64,000 bases of DNA. Origin: Armillaria gallica (taxonomy: Eukaryota; Basidiomycota; Agaricomycetes; Agaricales; Physalacriaceae). Both the position numbers and the translations under genes were made by a program. The notes below the pieces were generated by a model. The model did not search any database. It saw only the letters and a list, made by a program, of their open reading frames with translations, and was not told the origin of the DNA. Shown here piece by piece: positions 12,030 to 24,619 of the stretch. The stretch lies in NCBI GenBank assembly GCA_037576215.1, contig JBANDB010000004.1, forward strand, positions 1,302,001-1,366,000. Reading direction: 5' to 3'. The first letter of the stretch is position 1. Each line of letters opens with the position of its first letter.

Positions 12030-13070
12030 ATGTCCTTTCGTCCCTTCCTCTCGCTCGATTTCTTCAATCAACTTCCTCTCATGTTCAGCACCTCCTCCAT
12101 CTCAGGTCATATAACTCTTGAAGCCGCGGGACTCTTCGTCCTCGCAGATCTCCCTGCTGTCGCTTCCAGGACGGCGCTAACTGGGGGAGCCTCATTCCTC
12201 GATGCACTCGTCCTCGTCCCGGGCATGCATAAGCAGCAGTGTGCTGATGAAATCAATAGGGGGGAATTTCCTACCACTGGCGCGATGAACAGCGGATACG
12301 TTTTTCGCGTCGAAAATCCCGCTACAGTGAGCTACTTGCAAACCATTGGTCAGGCCGGACATCTCGTTACTGCTCGAGTGTCTCAAAATCCTTCCCAAAA
12401 CGCCGATCTATCTCTTCAAAATCGGGTACTCCAGTCGCTGTTCGTTGCTGGTACTGCATCGACTGTGCTGTACTTCTCATGTCCGATATCAACGGTGGCT
12501 GTGTTCGCAATTTTGGGTATCATTGGAGATTGGTGGGGATTTGGAGCGCTAGGGATGCTCTCTTTGGCCAGATTGATCAACGTAGTCATCATCAGGCGAA
12601 GAAGTCAACAAGGATGGAAAGGTGCGATTGAGGATGGTGACGGTGATCTCCTCATACTCCTCAGCCAGGATCGTTGGGTGCGCTTGCGAGGGTCGATAAA
12701 TGATCTCAAGGCCGTGACAGCAGGCCAGTGGCTGCGAGATCTATCCGCTACGGAGAGCTTTGCCGTAATGTTCGCCACAACAATGGTCTACGCGTCCGCC
12801 ATCCTCGCGTTTAACGCGTCGACAGTGGGTAGCTTGCTTATCGGAGGCTTGCTACTTTTCTCTGTCGCCCTGTTGACTTTGTCCAATTCGTTAACTCAAT
12901 GTTTGCAAATGTACGACTGTGTCGTGCAGAAAGAGGGAGAGCCAGTATGGTATCGTCGGCGGCTAGAGATGGCAGGAAAACTGGTTGACGAGAGCAAGAG
13001 GGATGATTGGGCTATCGGGATGGGATTAGTTCTTCCCAAAGTTGGTTTCACGAGACCAGTTACTGTGTGA
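12030..13070 (+). CDS. Conserved-looking fungal multi-pass membrane protein, function unknown
   Basis: Single-exon frame of 346 codons, stop at 13068-13070, by far the longest clean open frame in the left part. The start ATG follows a CACCACC leader (C at -3); Met18 is an alternative. The N-terminal 130 residues are soluble with one hydrophobic patch (residues about 31-63). Hydrophobic segments lie at about 134-149, 152-166, 168-188, 243-262 and 266-286. Between them is an acidic-to-basic loop with GAIEDGDGDLLILLSQDRWV and NDLKAVTAGQWL. The last 60 residues are soluble (VWYRRRLEMAGKLVDESKRD). I recognise this as a type seen as 'hypothetical membrane protein' in fungi but cannot name a domain. 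It is probably a real expressed gene, since long length, clean start and TM pattern agree. Confidence 0.78.
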   Translation: MSFRPFLSLDFFNQLPLMFSTSSISGHITLEAAGLFVLADLPAVASRTALTGGASFLDALVLVPGMHKQQCADEINRGEFPTTGAMNSGYVFRVENPATVSYLQTIGQAGHLVTARVSQNPSQNADLSLQNRVLQSLFVAGTASTVLYFSCPISTVAVFAILGIIGDWWGFGALGMLSLARLINVVIIRRRSQQGWKGAIEDGDGDLLILLSQDRWVRLRGSINDLKAVTAGQWLRDLSATESFAVMFATTMVYASAILAFNASTVGSLLIGGLLLFSVALLTLSNSLTQCLQMYDCVVQKEGEPVWYRRRLEMAGKLVDESKRDDWAIGMGLVLPKVGFTRPVTV

Positions 13071-15153
13071 TCTCTGAGTCTACTTTTACACGTTTTTATG
13101 AAACGAAATCCTAACACTTGACCAGGGTATGGCGAACAACCTTTGAAGCTTGTTCTGCAAATTTCTCGTACCTTATATCGACAATCGGTATTCGTTCTAC
13201 CTTTCCTTTCTGTTGTTTAAGAAATCTGTATTCAGTCTTCACTGCGTTCTCCAGTTTCACCTCGTTCCTCTTTCATTGTTTACTTGAGACTTCTTTTCTA
13301 TTTATTGTCATTCAGAAGCGCCGGCAGCTTAAAACTAGCTTCGTTGAGCAATATAACTGACCGTTGACATCACAGTGGTCTGGACCTTACCTCGACGTCT
13401 CAATATGATGAATGTGCTATTGACAACACCCAAACTCAGGTCGTCTTCATATACAGGAAATCGACGACAGCGGGCTTCACGAGACGCCCAAGAGGTCACG
13501 AATTACATGTCCTGAACGATGACTACTGTCGGTATCAAGACCAAAATCACAAGAAACAGCCTCCACGTTCATCGATCTATGAAAAGACTGCCAGGACGAT
13601 AAACCGTCACGAGAGAAGAACGGCTTCGGCAATATCTAAGCCAATCTCGAACATAAAGATTGAATATTTGTCTGGGAGGTACAAGACGACCATTTCTTAT
13701 CGTTGTTTGTTTGGAAATGTGAATACATCTGTGAGAATAAACCAGGGATACATAGAGTTGGAGTCACGAATATGGTCTGTGATGGCTGAGGAGACAATTG
13801 AATAGGGCCGGGAAAAGCATATTTAGCGTCGTATCTCTCGAGGTAGATGGAGTCCATAGTTTCATTTCAATTTCTGTCCGCAGTATGTTGATATACTGTA
13901 TTCGGGACTTACATACCTATCGACGAAAACAGCAATACCACAAGACATGGAGGGACGAAGAGAAAACACTTGGTCTCCTTAAAGTGATACACGACGTTTA
14001 CTACCGTGCGTATTATTCTCTATACCAGGAATCTCACGCTCACTCCAGATTGAATATCCAGAACACCCAAGAGTGCCTTTGAGTCGATGCAATCTCCTGT
14101 GACGGGTAAATATCCAAAGCTGTTCTCCTCAAATTCTCATGTCAAAATGATTCTCAATATCTTACAGACGATCCGTCGTATGGATGGGAAGAAGATGGTA
14201 ATTTCATGAAGAAGAGCAAGAATGGTAAACTTCCGTCTGTCCGCGCAGTCGGACGCGCTACCATAGTGAATAACACAGGTAAGAGGGCCATCGCTGATTG
14301 TTTATACTCCAAATACTTGATGTGAATTTCGTCCAGTTCCGCAGTTTGATCTAGCTTCATTGATGGATTTCTCAAGCACAACTAATATGCTGTGAATCCG
14401 AAATCAAAATGGAAGAACGGCTTAGCAATGGATGGATCTCTTTGCCTGCCAATGTTGTTGTTCCATTTGACCAATGATATGTGCGAAACACGCGTGAGCG
14501 AATCACTTCTTCGCATCTTCCTTGAATAACACGCTTGAAATCCTGTGCTCCTAGATTTTCATGTAGTTCATTTTGTTCTCAGTTCACGGCTGTGGTGCAG
14601 GGATAGAAGAGGTACGCTACTCATGATTCATACTGTCCACTTGATTAGCATTGCTTTCAGTCTGGGTTCGTTCAGGGTTTCTCTTAATCGAAGCTGAAGC
14701 TCGAAGTTAACACCTTGCCGTTCTGGGATCATGGTCATTTGCAGAAACACATATACGTACAGCATTTCATTTCTCAAGAATTTTCGTTGCTTATACAACT
14801 TCCACCTTTGCCGTTGAGAACCATAGGCACACCGTTACGCTATTACTACCTCCTTACGGACTCTTCGTTAATGTTGCTGATCTTTGGAGGAATAAGGGCC
14901 CTTGAATCACGGTGGCCAGTGGAAGAAGAAGGAAGATGAAGAGATGAAAAACATTGGTGCTAATATCACTGTGACAATGAAGAGGGTTGCAAGAGCAGAG
15001 ATCACGGCTTATTTGATAGCAAGTATGAAACAGAGTATGAGATTCGAATAGAATAGCAACAAGTACATTGCATATCTTTTATGCCATGGGTTGGTGAGTC
15101 GTCACGATTATTGAATCTGTACTATGTAAAGCCGTCATCAAGGTACGCAGATC
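13071..15153. other. Intergenic stretch with one unidentified exon-like frame
   Basis: No family recognised. At 14168-14323 there is an open stretch bordered on the left by a TTACAG acceptor-like sequence. It reads DPSYGWEEDGNFMKKSKNGK and continues with RAVGRATIVNNTG before a GTAAG donor-like site. It could be one exon of a small or decayed gene, but I could not connect it to neighbours with confidence. Confidence 0.3.
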
Positions 15154-16699
15154 TCAGGCAAGATCGGTCTCGGCATTCGTAGCAATACCTAGATCGTGGA
15201 GCCTCTTCACTTCGTCCTTGTCAGAGATCTGGAACACCGAGAATTTCTTAAACAACTGCCCCGGAAGTCTTTTTCCAATGACCCAGCCTTGCTTGAGGAT
15301 AACCTGATAAATATAATTATCAAATGGTTCACTCCCTACCGGGGTATATGAGTCCTCCGGTATTGGGCATTGGTGATAGGCGACGATCTCAAACGTGTGT
15401 TTTGCACCCGTGATATCTTCGACGATCAACTCTCCCTGTCGGTAGCTTCCCTCCGGCGATCCTTGGGACAATCCCCGCACATAACCTGATTCGATACAGA
15501 GTGCATGACAATAGTCAACACCTCTCTCCTTTGAATACCCAACAAACCCTTCCCAGCCATCCCCAAGATTACTAACATGCGGCGGTGGCAGCACCTCAGT
15601 CATGGCTTGCTTCCATGATGGATGCGAAAACTTGTTTCCGCTCCCGGGTTGAGGATACAGGAAGAACATTTTCCCCCTATGTGTCATATTCACCTCGTCG
15701 ACCAGTGCGTTCCACGCGTCCTCTTCAGACTGCGTCGCATAATACGCCGGAATTTCTTCTGACAGCAGCAAATAAGACAACCCTGCGACTCTGTCCACAT
15801 AATTCGTCGCCACCCGCTTCTGCATCTCTGACAAGGCCATAAACACAGGCTTGCCCACCCCACCGACACCCTTCTCCAGCAATGATAGTTAATTCTCAAC
15901 CCTTGTCCGCATTTCCTTTTCTATAAATCTGTCATCGCCTGTATCCCCGCCAATGGTCATACCGCTTTGGGTCTCCTGCAGCGTCCACGCCGTCTAAACC
16001 AACATGTATCACTCTCCAAGTCGTCCTCCTTCAAACTAAAGGGACGACCCAGCCCGCTCAGGTAGCACACCAACTGGTTATATGCCACGTACACTCCTCC
16101 GATGGTGGGCACATCCACCTTCCACTCCTCCGCACGCAGATCCTCCCCACGTCCGCCCACCTGTCTCAAACAGAGCACATCTAACCACGCATACTCCGCG
16201 CCGTGGTTCAGCATCTCGATGCGGATGAGATTGAGGTTAGCATCGCGCGGCATCGGCACGGGCCATTCGTATCCGTTGATGGGTGTACGCATATCCACGC
16301 GATCCTCTTCTTTCATCCATGCATGTGATATTGCCATTGGATACCCGCGTGAAACCCACCATGGCACCACACGATTGCTGAACAGATCCCAGACGCGTCG
16401 TGGAGGCAGTACGCGACCGATTATCTTGTTATTTACAAGTACGTCTTGCCTCATCTGCTGATCCCATGCTTCGCGGGTGTGTGGCTTGTCTTTGACGTCG
16501 GTCAAGTCATTATACCAAAATGGGCGGAGATAACTAAAGGTGGTGCCAAAGTCGTAGTCCTTGATGATGTAGGCTTCAAGGACAGAGCATAGGGAACGCA
16601 TCTCTAGGGTGTATGATGTGCCGAGGATAATGTTCAGCTTCTCTAAGAGCCCAGCAACACCGATGTTGGCACAGAGAGTGTCGGCGACAGAGTGGATAT

Positions 16700-16853
16700 G
16701 ACGGGCTTCCTACCTGTATAGGACTTCTGCTTCGGCACTGGAATGGACGGTTCTGGTTGACCAGTCTCGGTGAAGGCGGAGAGGGTCACCTCAGCAAGAC
16801 TCTCATACCTGCGAGATGTTATCTTTTCATACTAAAGCACATTATTTTCTACC
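16700..16853. repeat. Partial tandem duplication of the HET copy 1 upstream region (unit A, left part)
   Basis: This is strongly similar to 17196-17345 in the same orientation. Shared landmarks are the GGCTTCCTRCCTGT box, a CTTCGGCACTGG box and GGTGAAGGCGGAGAGGGTCA. Unit A is interrupted by the MITE at 16854 and resumes at 17107-17195. The same sequence also occurs upstream of HET copy 2 (40668-40860), so it is ancestral 5' sequence of the gene family that was duplicated once more here. Confidence 0.8.
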
Positions 16854-17106
16854 CACAGCCGAGGCCAGAGCATTTTAGCTGGTAAAAAACGAAGCCTTAA
16901 ATGGTTTTGATTTAGTAATGCCTTTCTCGGTCCTGAAAACGCCATCAGTAAAACGGTATGAAAAATTTGTCTCCCTATAGAACAAATGACTTAAGGTACC
17001 TTTTCGTTTTACGGCGAGCAAAACAAGGCCGTAAAAACTGACGCTGAAATTGAAACCGTTTAAGGTCCCGTTTTAGGCTAGTAAAAACGCACCAGCCTCT
17101 GTAGTG
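16854..17106. mobile_element. CACTA-like MITE, copy 2
   Basis: 253 bp, flanked by ACC at 16851-16853 and 17107-17109. The ends read CACAGCCGAGGC (left) and CACTACAGAGGC (right, inward). A gap-free alignment of the two ends stays recognisable for about 50 bases (for example CCTTAAAYGGTTT on both arms). The CACTA terminus and 3-bp duplication place it with CMC/En-Spm elements. It has no coding capacity and must have been moved by a transposase encoded elsewhere. Confidence 0.88.
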
Positions 17107-17195
17107 ACCTGTACTTTGGTGTTATTGTATGCTTACCCGCGCACAATCAAATCTCCTGTCTAAGTCAGTCGATCCATAACATTCCATCCAGTTCA

Positions 17196-17420
17196 TGACA
17201 GGCTTCCTGCCTGTGTAAGACTGCTGCTTCGGCACTGGTATGGACGGTTCTGTTTGACCAGTCTCGGTGAAGGCGGAGAGGGTCACCTCAGGGAGACTCT
17301 CATACTTGCGAGATATCTTTCCGTCCTAAAGCACGTTATTTTCTACCTGTACTTTCGTGTTATTGAATGCTTACTTGCTCACCATCAAATTGCCTGCGTA
17401 GGCGAGGCCGTTCATAACGA
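17196..17420. repeat. Partial tandem duplication of the HET copy 1 upstream region (unit B, MITE-free)
   Basis: This is the second unit of the duplication. It carries TTCTACCTGTACTT uninterrupted at 17341-17354, exactly where unit A has the MITE between TTCTACC (ending 16853) and ACCTGTACTT (from 17107). It therefore preserves the pre-insertion site. Confidence 0.8.
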
Positions 17421-17630
17421 TTGTACCATTGCTCCGCATCCATTTTGACTTTCCCTAAGTCTTAGCGGAATGAGGATTCGAAGATGAATGGTTACATAGC
17501 AGCACGTACTATTGGAGCTCCTCTGGTGATCAACTTGGTCCAGCACTAAAGCTGTAGGTTCATTGAGCGGAGGATCAAGGCACCTCGTCCCCGCGGTGGG
17601 AATAGTTGGACCCATTGAAGTGTATCACAA

Positions 17631-20089
17631 CCATCAACATTCGCGGAGATAGATACCCAAGAGTTTGAATCCAGCCTCCCACGTGTATGCATTGGTAATC
17701 TACTCAGTCCGTAGATTGATGTGAGATAATCGTATTAAAATACCGAGTGAGTTCACTTTTGCGCAGAGTATTCTCATCCTAGGCGAGCTCCCGCAGTATC
17801 AATGTCGCTACAACTTGGCGAGAGAAGATATCCCGGGATGTGCATTCCTCTAACGCCAGAGTGATGATAAGGTCAGAGCACATTAGAATAGTACTGCGGA
17901 GCTTGTATAATTCCGCTACATCGCAGAACCGCATTTCCAGCAATTGTTTACGTCCTTCGGATGCTATATGAGAGAATGAAGGTACAGATATACATTTCCA
18001 TCACATCATGGGGCACTAGATCCACATTCAGTCCTGGAATATGCAGGAATGATACTTCTTTACGTTGTTCGACATTGAAGTCCTCCTTGAATGAGACGTA
18101 TCTACCTGATGAGATGAAGAGAATGAGTCGCACCCTTAACAACACGAATGGGAAGAACGAACCACCAGCGATTTCGCTGAGTAACAAGTGGGCGCTAAGT
18201 AAGGCTTTTTGACCTCTTCTTTCATCACGCTTCACTACCCAGTGCCGAGTTCTTTTTGCTTGCGGTCGCTCCGAATGAATCTCGTTCACATTACTCCATC
18301 CTGATGAACGCATCACGGGTTCGAAGGGAAATAATCCATAGACCACGCTCGATCGACCGTAACTCCCCGAGTCCTAACATATCCAGCACCGAGTATCTAT
18401 CAAGCACCCATCAGCTGAACAGCATCGACGGAAGGAAGAAACATCGTACATCTAGCTTCTGTCGTAAGGTCGTGTGCTTCGTACTATGCGTCGCCACGTA
18501 ACAATCTTGATTGAGCTAATGCGGCCTAGATTATTTGGATCCAGCGAGGTATGTATGCGTACAGGAGATTATGACAAACGGAGGGTCGATACTTGGTGAC
18601 CAGTACGCGTCGTGTATGGGGGAAAGTCTTGAGAGTACTCTTGAAAGCAGGTAAAGGGTACACTAGCAAGTAATAGGTCGCAAGTGCGCAGATCTGAACC
18701 ATAACTACTATCAGGATTTATCACACAGAAATCGGAAATATTGCCACGTACCTATCAATCGATACCGGGCGAAAACCATACAGAAACCTTGAGATAAAGC
18801 CGTACGTATTAAGAGAGATGCATCTTCACAAAGATAGTGGCAGGGATGCGAGGTAAGTTGGCCTGGCTTTGGCCAAGGGGTTTCAAAATTTTCAGGAATC
18901 CTACTTTTAAGCCCTCGTTGCCACCGTCCGCCTAGGATATGCAATTCGCGACTGCATCGATATCTGTCTTTGACGTGACATAAATACACGGCATCCGTGT
19001 GTGGGTCCTTCGAACATGGCTGCAAACGCGATGCGGTCGAGAACATCCTCCTGCAATTTTGCCGAATCGTCCTGACAGCAGAATGAAAGACGCCTCCCCA
19101 CCACGCATCTGAACGTCACGATGGGCAGCATTTCTACAGCTCTAGGACTGCATTGCTAGAGACGCAAGAGATCGCCGACAGGGAGCTACGAGGATTAGGA
19201 TGTGAGCTGCCGATTGGTTGATTTGAGGATATGATAGCGGGCGATGGCGGTGCCCTCCGTCAGAGAGCCGCATGGATTACATTCAGGAGAAGGGATCTAT
19301 GGCGGGAGGTGCCAGAGGGGCGAAGACAATAGGAAAATACCGCAGAGTCACTTGAGCTTGGAAGTTTCTGCGACAGGATGTCTTGCTAGAAAGGTATGAA
19401 CTGGTGACAATACTGGGATAAACGATTATATCAGGTAGAAAAGACCATAGAGAGGAAAGCTAGGAGCAGCTTTCAAAATCTGAAGCGGGAGGTATTTGGA
19501 AGAGGACGTCTATCCATATGCGATGATTAGCGGCATAAAGAAAGATCACACAAATAATACATACCATACAGCAACTTCAGGAGGGAAAATGATCGTTCCC
19601 ACTTTACGCCACCAAGGTACCACTCCGAGAAGTCGAAGCATTGATGATGTGATCTTTGTCCTTCGCAGTGAGCGTTCGAGAAGTTCCGCCGTATTGCCAC
19701 AACAAAACAATTAAAGAAGACCCAGCAGGACGCATTGCATACGTGAAGGTCATCTTCCTGTATGCACACGAGCAGGATGGGATCTGAGATCTGAGGGTCC
19801 AGTCCTTGGCTGCGAGCTATGAAGCTGAAGTGCAACGGAAACGGCAACGGTCATACACGGGGACCATGTCAAGGCTCGACGGTGCTGATAGCCAAAGGCT
19901 GAGATGAAGAGAATTCGGAGTACGGTGATGGCCTTTCACGTACGTTAACGTGAACTGAACACCGGTGAATAGAGATGAATGAGAAGGTATAGTGAGGGTA
20001 AGGTATCCTAGATGGCCAATCAATGGCTGGATTCCGTTGAAACAACTGGAGACTTAGTATCTGTAAGAAGATATAAGCTCGAAAAAATT
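17631..20089. other. Intergenic stretch, nothing recognised
   Basis: Only short overlapping frames on both strands. No domain, repeat or RNA gene seen. Confidence 0.4.
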
Positions 20090-21690
20090 GGGTAAGAATG
20101 AAGAATAGGGCACACAGTCAACCAGTTTGAAAATCACGTCTTTACGGTAGCCTACGCCACCTGAAAATTGTCATCCAAGGATCGAGAAGTGCATTGGTGC
20201 TTGTCCAGAAAAAGGATGATTTCTATCCCGACGCACAGAAAAATCAGCGGGGTACATCTACTCAGAGCGAAAGGACGGCTTACGGTTACCGGCACCCGTG
20301 TTGAAAACGGACTGACTCATGAGCACGTCTCGGCGTCTTTCTCCTGATAAACGTGATAAACAACGGCGTGCTAGACAACGGGATCGAGCAGCCCACCAAA
20401 TCGCACCATCTTCAACACTATCTCCCGGTTACTACTCAACGGTCCTCGTATATCGTCGCCGAGACATTGCTTGTCTGCTCAGAAGAAGATGAACAGTCAC
20501 TAGGAGTCAGATATCCATGGAAACGAGCACGGCACAACGTCCATCTCGACGATTTCTGCAGAAGGGCCGGTGGTTTGGTATTGTGTCATAGACATCCTAG
20601 AAAATCCGGGCCGGCCGTGGCGTCCCACACTTGTTGATCCAGAAAGCGATTCTTCAGAGAATGACACAGAGAGAGATGGACTACAAGGTGACGACAGTTT
20701 TGGAAGGAGGAGTAAAAGAGCCAGAGCAGAAATCGGGCCGATGAACACGACACGGAAGTCGGACCGAATTGGCCGGTCTACCTGGACTTTGGCAGGTTCT
20801 CCAACGCGACTCCCATCTTCGATCTCTTCGTCTGACGTTCTGGCCGTCACTCTCACGTCCACTTCCGAGTATCACTGCTGTGAAATCTCTACCGTACTCT
20901 TTTCTACGTCTTTCCGATGTCAACGACGCTCTGGCCCACTCTGTTCTCCAAACGCGTCGGTAGCGAGCCCTAATTCCAAAGCCGAGAAGCACCGCTACGA
21001 CTCTTCCACATTACGCCGTATCTGGAGGATATGGTTTGGAGATATTGAAAATGGATGCCGGTCGACTCTACCTGGGAAGCTTTGGTTAGTGATCTACCGG
21101 GCCCTTCTGTACGTTGCATCATCACTTACACATTCTAGGGTTCTGTACGCGCTCGAAAACGCTATTCTTCGGCTGTTTATACGAGCGTACTTGAATTCAA
21201 AGATAGAGGGGCGCAATAATCCGTCAATAACTTTGTAGGAAGGCGACAAGATATGGATATTTGATATCCTACTGTTTTCTCTCAACAAAGCGTGCTCAGG
21301 GCGATTATTTCTATCATGGATAGCACGCTTGTGTCTTGCGGAAGCTTTGATTCTATGCGACTAGGTGGAAGGAGGGAAGACATTACCTAGTATTACGGGG
21401 ATCAATGCAATCAGGCGTGCATTTTGGAATTGTTAGTCGGCTCTTTGCTCTGCTTCGTATTCTCAGGCGAGATGAATGTTATTCTTTACAAGTGTTCGAA
21501 GACCAGCGATCAGGGTTGCTTGTTGTCGTCCTCAGGGTGCGCCGGTTGCCGTTGTCGGCATTCCGTCGCGAGTCATACTGGGTTCTTATCTATCGCCGTA
21601 CGCATTTCAAAAACTTTGTTAAGCCAGGGATGGAAGTGCCAGTGGAGAACAGCGAATAGGTCGATTCCTTACGGCCAAAAATGCGCATAC
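20090..21690 (+). repeat. Family X copy 1 (probable gene relic, function unknown)
   Basis: This is the CpG-rich copy of a sequence present three times in the window (also 43500-44900 minus, 59807-60915 plus). Blocks shared with copy 2 include CAGAAAAATCAGC, GATTTCTGCAGAAGGGC and, near 20700-20840, a frame ending in TPIFDLFV plus stop (TPIFELSI plus stop in copy 2). In copy 1 that frame has a TAA inside, after WKEE. Several other frames are open as well, so the true reading frame is unclear. I do not recognise a domain. The family is most likely a decayed multi-exon gene or part of a transposon. Confidence 0.6.
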
Positions 21691-24012
21691 CCTGTCAGAA
21701 GAGTCTGGTGAAGAAGTTGTCTTAGGAAGGAAATCCGTAATACGGCTGGGAGGGGTCGCATTCGTAGGTGTGTGCCAAGTTGGGTATTGCAGTACTCTTA
21801 GAAGGCCCAAACCAGCCGGTAGTGTTGATGGTGAGGACGTAGAGAGACTCGGAAGAGCCGAGGAACGATGCTCGGGCGTCGAATGATAAGAATCACAAAG
21901 ACGTCAAGGGGGGAGGTCGCTCTACGAAATCTGGAACCGTGTACCATTGGATTGAGTCTATCTTGATCTCTGCAAGGCGTCCGGCAGGTGTGTACCACTT
22001 CATGTATTTCCTCAGTTATGCTCATCGCCTCCCCTAGATATCAAGCTTTATCGCGGTTTGAAGTTGTCTTTCTGGAACTCCACGATGGGCATACCGTCTT
22101 TGCGCAAGACGTTACTGGGTAGGATGGTTGCGTTACCAGATCCATGGTGCAACGTACGTATGCATAGTTCCCGCTTAAACTCGTGAACCTGACTATATCA
22201 TAGTCTCGACGGGGAGATTCCCTAACTCATGTGCCACCATGCCTCCCACCGTTGGCAAACGTACCCATCGTCGCGTATCCAAAAATTTCGATGTTGCAAA
22301 CATCAACCGTTATTCGAATTCATGCCTCCGGGTTCATCTGCACACAGCCACTTTCCCAGGGTGACAATCGTTCATATCTTCAGTGACAATGGTCCCAAAG
22401 TATTGGGAGTAATGCGCGCTTCACGCCTTAGGGTCTTGAACGAATCTATCAAGAAGCCAGGAAGGCGAATCGATGGCAGATGATCTAAACTGATCAGCCT
22501 TTCACGAACCTCTTCGGTCGTTCACCAGGTCCAAGCGGGTGAGTGACTTTATCTGCACCGGGACTAGGCAGTCGATATCTTCAAATAAAGGTCTCCTTTA
22601 GACCTGCTACTTGCGCGTTTTCAGACGGTATTACGCTTTGCGCAGCCATTATATAACGTCGTATACTGATCGAAGACAAAATACTAGGTGTGTGCTCGAT
22701 TGGATTTCCCTGTACTTTCTCGTCCTGATATCTACGACCTTAGCCATGCCTTAGAAGTACAATATCTCTTTTGCGGTGAATACAAGAAACAAACGTCAGT
22801 CTGAGATAGTCGCCTTTCGTAGGAGGAGTGGTAGCGCTGACATGGTACGAAGCTGGCCTGGAGATCCATGAATTATCGTCTATCGTTAATTTGTTAATCG
22901 TGTTGACCTCATTCTTACAGACACACAGCGTCGAGGGACACTCGCTTTTCAATGGGACCGTTTGTGTTTCCTGTGGTGGCCCGGGGTTGCTACTCTGGTT
23001 TAAAGAAGGCATAAGTGATCTCTAGGATGAGAAATGCTTGATCGAGTGCGTTCCTTTCGATAATTCTGTTCCCTCGACTGACATCCTCTCCGTAGATCCC
23101 TTCGTCCTGCTGACTGACGATATACATGGCCTGGATGTAATCATATTTATCCGCCCGTTTACATTCCGCATACGTGATCATTTTATAGATGGATATACTG
23201 AAGGGTCTGAAATCGAAGACAGATACTTCAATGCTTGCGAACAATAAAAAGTACATTATACAGGTCATCTTTCATCACGATGGCTTCCGATAGATGTGGC
23301 TATTAGGCGCATATAACGAGATTATTCTCACCAGGAAGGTTTGTTCATGCTATTCATGAAAGAAACGGATGTATTCATGTTGAAATGGATAGGTGTCCAG
23401 CTTTATGGCAACGAGAAGACAACTATGACCGTTTTCTCACCGTCTCTCATGGAACATTTTGGGCGCCTATCACTGAAAATGGTTTAGCGCCGGGAGGTAC
23501 GTCGGCAGTTCCGCAGCGCCACGATTTGTACTCATCGTCTTCGCACAGGCCCCTCGTAATGGACGATAGATGAACGTAGATCTATTGTTCAAGGATTTAA
23601 TATGGTGGAGAGCATGGCGAAAAGCCATCCCATAATTCAACGGTAGGTTTTTGCTCATTTTTGTCTGAAGTGTTGCTGACGGTAGGTCGGCATGTACTAG
23701 GCTCATTACGCATTGTAAATTGATTCGGACGCATGTGGATCTCACGACTTATGGCGACCAGTGGAGGGAAGGGATGTGAGATGAAGAGATGAAACCGACT
23801 GGTGCTGAAATCACTTAGATAACGAAGACATCTACAAAACTAGAGATTGAGATCGGATGTGATGATCGCGGCAAAAAGGATTGTAATTGAACAGGTTGTA
23901 CAAATTTGAGGAGAGTACGATTTCTTATATCGTCAAGTACAAAAGATATCTTCATGCAACCGTGTGGTCAGGGATTTGTGCTATGAAAAAACTCCACAAG
24001 GATAAGCGCACC
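21691..24012. other. Intergenic stretch, nothing recognised
   Basis: Short frames only. A 92-codon frame on the minus strand (22990-23268) and others are not convincing. No repeats shared with the rest of the window were seen. Confidence 0.4.
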
Positions 24013-24312
24013 TCATACAAGAACAGTTTTAGTATTTGTAGTAACCCCCAGTTCGTGTAGTCTCTCTACGTCCTCCTTGTTGGGGATCTGGAACACCGAC
24101 ACTTTCTTGAACCTCCCCCTCCGAAGTCGTTCCCCAACAACCCAGAATTGCCGCTCTTGGAGTGTCCCTTTAGAATTATATGGGTCACTGCCTACCAATG
24201 CATATGAGCCCTTCGGTATTGTGTATTGATGATTGGCGACGATCTCGAACACGTGCATCACACCTGCGTCGTCTTTGACTTTCAACTCTCCCCATCGGAG
24301 GTCCTCCTCCTC
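24013..24312 (-). pseudogene. HET copy 2, 3' fragment left of the copia insertion
   Basis: This is the C-terminal 90-odd codons of the second HET-type gene, ending at a stop at 24013-24015. It reads EEEDLRWGELKVKDDAG, VFEIVANHQYTIPKGSYALV and VERLHELGVTTNTKTV, matching the C terminus of HET copy 1. Its 5' end abuts the copia LTR at 24313. The 5-bp TCCTC at 24308-24312 is the target duplication. The reading frame continues exactly in phase into the fragment ending at 38686. Confidence 0.9.
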
Positions 24313-24612
24313 TATTGTGAGGATGAGTGAAATACGCAGTGGTAAACCTACTTCTCGGTCTACTACCTTAGTAGTTGGTATGATATGAAGGAAATTAATT
24401 ACAACTACTGGGCCAAAACATCGGCCTTATATACTACACAATGTATCTAGAAGGTTCTACTACTTTACCTATGTTTATATACGCTCGAAAGTTCCAGTAA
24501 GTAAAAGTACGAAGAGGAGGAAGAGCAATGATGCTCGAACATTCCGGATGTTACCGGATTGCCGAGACGCGGCATACCCGATATGGTACTGCCGGCTTGT
24601 CGGATCACAACA
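24313..24612 (-). repeat. Copia 3' LTR
   Basis: 300 bp. On the coding strand it begins TGTTGTGATCC and ends CTCACAATA, an imperfect TGTTG...CAATA terminus. It differs from the other LTR at one position that I could see (C versus T at about 24545/38618). Confidence 0.93.
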
Positions 24613-24619
24613 CTCCCCC

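Larger units (their letters stand above)
15154..17630 (-). pseudogene. HET-domain protein pseudogene (HET copy 1)
   Basis: This belongs to the basidiomycete type of HET (heterokaryon incompatibility) protein. The HET core is on 16601-15957: RRVWDLFSNRVVPWWVSRGY, AISHAWM, YEWPVPMPRDANLNLIRIEM, AWLDVLCLRQ, and WKVDVPTIGGVY. Just after CWFRR one base is missing compared with copy 2 (about 15993), throwing the frame out of the RAWTLQE motif. A second lesion is an in-frame TAA at about 15889, where copy 2 reads DKELSS. The C-terminal part is open from 15882 to the stop at 15154-15156 (KRVATNYVDRVAGLSYLL, TEVLPPPHVSNLGDGWEGF, KHTFEIVAYHQCPIPEDSY, LHDLGIATN). Upstream exons extend to about 17.6 kb. 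They contain a MITE at 16854-17106 and a partial tandem duplication. HET proteins trigger cell death after fusion of unlike mycelia; this copy should be non-functional. Confidence 0.85.

Noticed and set aside
18711..19131. Overlapping minus-strand frames of 111 and 74 codons
   Set aside because: Two overlapping phases without family resemblance or splice structure.
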